A stretch of 64,000 nt of DNA from Takashimella koratensis (lineage: Eukaryota; Basidiomycota; Tremellomycetes; Trichosporonales; Tetragoniomycetaceae), in contig BCKT01000001.1 in the NCBI GenBank assembly GCA_003116875.1, positions 979,351 through 1,043,350 of the forward strand, in the 5' to 3' direction. Position 1 is the stretch's first letter, and each line of letters opens with the position of its first letter. Below, piece after piece: positions 61,873-64,000 of the stretch. A program made the position numbers and the translations under genes. A model generated the notes under the pieces. That model saw nothing but the letters and a program-made list of their open reading frames with translations, was not told the DNA's origin and searched no databases.

Positions 61873-63495
61873 GCTCGATCTTCACCCTCGATGTGGGTGT
61901 TGCGCGACCGTGTGACGAGATGGAGAGAACAATGCGGGCTGAGAAAGAGAACAAAACAGCAAGGTCGAGGAAGAAGGTGAAACGTTTGACGAAGGGGCCG
62001 AAATGGATATGATTGTTATTAATCTCTGGGCTGGCTAGCTTCGATGGCGGAGGGCGGCAATCAGCGGGGCCGGGAGGGCAGGGGGACTTGGCTTATGACT
62101 CGGTTTTGCCGCTTGGGAACAGGGTTGATTGACGTCGATGTCGATCACCGGACCGGCCGTAACGACGGGCGGAGGAGAGAAGGGGGCGAGTGGAAGGGGC
62201 ACAGGGAGGAGGGGGGGGGGGGGGAGGGGTAGGTGGGGTGGAGGGGGTAGTCCAGGCCAAGAAGCTTGATACAGGAGAGGTATGCCCTGTCGCAAGTTGA
62301 GGATGTTATTCCGGCCGGAGAAGAGAGAGACCGTGGCGATAAGGCGGACGAATGGGGGTCGGGTGGGAAGAAGCGGGAAGAAGAAGAGCAGGGGTGATGA
62401 GAGAAGATGAGGAGGGAAAAACAAGTATAGAATGGAGGGTCGGCAAGAGGTACGAGTTAGCGCTGGAGTGGGCTCTGATGCCGCGGCTCTGAGGGGAGAG
62501 AAGAGGAGGAGGGGCGGGAGACGAGGGGTGAGAAGGAGTAGGGGTAGGAGTGGGAGTGAGAGTGGGAGTGGAGAGTGGGTACTCACCTGTTCTCGACTAG
62601 ACTCTATATAGGGGTGGGAGGAAGGGAGAGTGGGAAGGGAGAGTGGAGTGGAGGAGACCAAAGACCAAAGTCCAGACCAAAGGAGGTACGTACATGCCGC
62701 AATCTGGTCCATCTTAGTCAACTTTTGATTTGTTGCATTTGTTTCCGCTGTTTCCGCTGTCCTGGTATCCATATCTCATGTGCGTTATGTATTTTTTCCC
62801 CCTGACCCTGAACGTTTTCCCCCGGCTTAACTATGAAAGGACCTGTTTATTCCCCCAGTGATGGCAAACATCAAACCGTTGCGAACGCCTCAATATTGCA
62901 GCTCCCATCTTGAACAAAGCATTTCTCAACTCTGCTGATTTTTGCGAGTCCAATGAACCATTGGAGCTTGCTGTTTAACAACTTCTCAGCCGTTCGCTAC
63001 CGTCCTTTCTGGTCCCCGTTCGGCTTCCGAATCGCGCCGAACAGCTCCTGATTGGTTGAAAACCAAAGGTATGTACACCTGTTGGCATCGCCACAATGAT
63101 GGCCTGATCGATACCATCATACCATCAATCCAAGCATCAAACACGACACACACCCACACAGAGAACACATGAACACTCTTTTGTTTGTGCACAATGGTTC
63201 GCTATCATTCGCCATGGTTTGCCATTGTTCGCATTGGCTTGTACTCACAGAGCGCTTTTGTTCGCAGCACGAAGCAGAGCCATCTATTGTTCGGAGGTCA
63301 AACAAGACTGTGCAAGACAATAAGGCAAGTTGAAAGGGATGTTGAACAATGCTGCAATCAATGGTTGAACAACAAACACCCACCGTTTGGTTGAACAATA
63401 AACACCACATNGTGATGCTGCGATATAAGAGTCAGCGCGCAATGACCAGAATCCCCCCCACTTGCCAACACGACCACACCACCACCACCACCACC
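61873..63495. other. Region between TDP1 and the window-end ORF
   Basis: No supported gene. A 14-nt G run lies at 62211-62224. A minus-strand frame at 62035-62772 starts with an ATG (MDTRTAETAETNATNQ) but soon meets a GTACGT donor and turns low complexity, so a small multi-exon gene is possible but unproven. One n occurs at 63411. Short imperfect repeats of TTTG/TTCGC lie near 63190-63250. Confidence 0.4.
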
Positions 63496-63561
63496 ATGCC
63501 CCTCCCCTCCCGTGCTCCCCCTGCCTCCGCCTCGGGCCCCGCCCTCCCCCCGGCCCCCACG

Positions 63562-63615
<54 letters not shown>

Positions 63616-64000
63616 CCCCGCCCCCGCCACTGCCCCACCCGCATCCCCGCCGTCCCAGTCCTGGTCGCTTGGCAACGACTACGATGTCGCTGCCAGCTTG
63701 ATCAGCGACGACGATTACCTGGGTATGTGGAGTNGTTCAACCGACATCTTCTGGGGCAACTCGGACGCGGCTAGAAGGAGGCGCCGCCATTTCTTCAACG
63801 CCAAGTTCAGTGTCCAGCCGGCTGGACACTGTCTTGACCACCTCTCCCCCGGGTTCGCGCGGTCTCAGCTCAACCTGACACCGTGGTGGCCCACCACCGA
63901 GCAAGCCAGGCTGCTCGTGACCGAGTCGCGGGGACCGCAGTGTCGCAAGAACGCGGTCCCTCAAAATCGTAAGAACGTTGCCGTTTGCCACGGCAAGCGA
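63496..64000 (+). CDS. Partial proline-rich protein at contig edge
   Basis: The ATG at 63496 (after an ACC repeat) opens a proline-rich frame (MPLPSRAPPASASGPALPPA) that enters a 52-nt C run (63562-63613). Beyond the run, a different frame reads SQSWSLGNDYDVAASLISDD, which looks like real coding sequence with an exon end at GTATGTGG (63722). The change of frame across the homopolymer suggests a wrong run length in the assembly. A second n lies at 63734. The gene is cut by the window end. Family not recognised. Confidence 0.35.

Overview
The window is nuclear DNA of a basidiomycete fungus, most likely a Tremellomycetes-like yeast. Coding regions are GC-rich and cut by many short introns (mostly 50-90 nt, GTGAGT-type donors, CTNAC-like branch sites). 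Housekeeping proteins are of fungal type, leaders are TC-rich, and there is no operon structure. Two ambiguous bases (n) and several 45-60 nt G or C homopolymers show it is a draft contig. The class-level assignment is inference.

Layout. 0.8-5.9 kb: four intronless + strand genes of an unrecognised paralogous family (called here the IPW family, F1-F4). 6.2-8.9 kb: lanosterol synthase (ERG7). 9.2-11.8 kb: secreted or membrane-anchored beta-helix protein (-). 12.2-13.6 kb: Nop6-like RRM protein (+). 13.6-20 kb: gene-poor, low-complexity DNA with one small Cys/His-rich ORF. 20-22.9 kb: ankyrin plus CCCH zinc-finger RNA-binding protein (-). 24.1-25.0 kb: mitochondrial-type pterin-4a-carbinolamine dehydratase homologue (+). 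25.2-26.2 kb: ubiquitin E2 (-). 27.6-33.0 kb: very long, disordered ankyrin protein (+). 33.4-35.0 kb: Mtf2-like mitochondrial protein (+). 35.5-42.2 kb: four more intronless IPW-family genes, all - (F5-F8). 42.9-45.2 kb: divergent NC2-beta and PRP38. 45.3-49.1 kb: divergent NSP1 nucleoporin and SmF. 49.6-51.1 kb: RanGAP (RNA1). 51.5-61.9 kb: TDP1 followed on the same strand by two truncated, catalytically degenerate TDP1-like paralogues and proline-rich ORFs. 62-64 kb: low-complexity DNA and a partial proline-rich ORF at the contig edge.

Most genes are unrelated core genes (sterol synthesis, splicing, nuclear transport, transcription, ubiquitin, DNA repair). Two accessory features stand out. 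The IPW family has eight members in two clusters, all uninterrupted by introns in an intron-rich genome, most with TATA boxes and two pairs or groups with shared promoter motifs. The TDP1 array has two tandem copies that keep the TDP1 intron position and fold signature but have lost the first HKD catalytic pair and the whole second half. Both look like lineage-specific, fast-evolving systems. Functions are not assigned.
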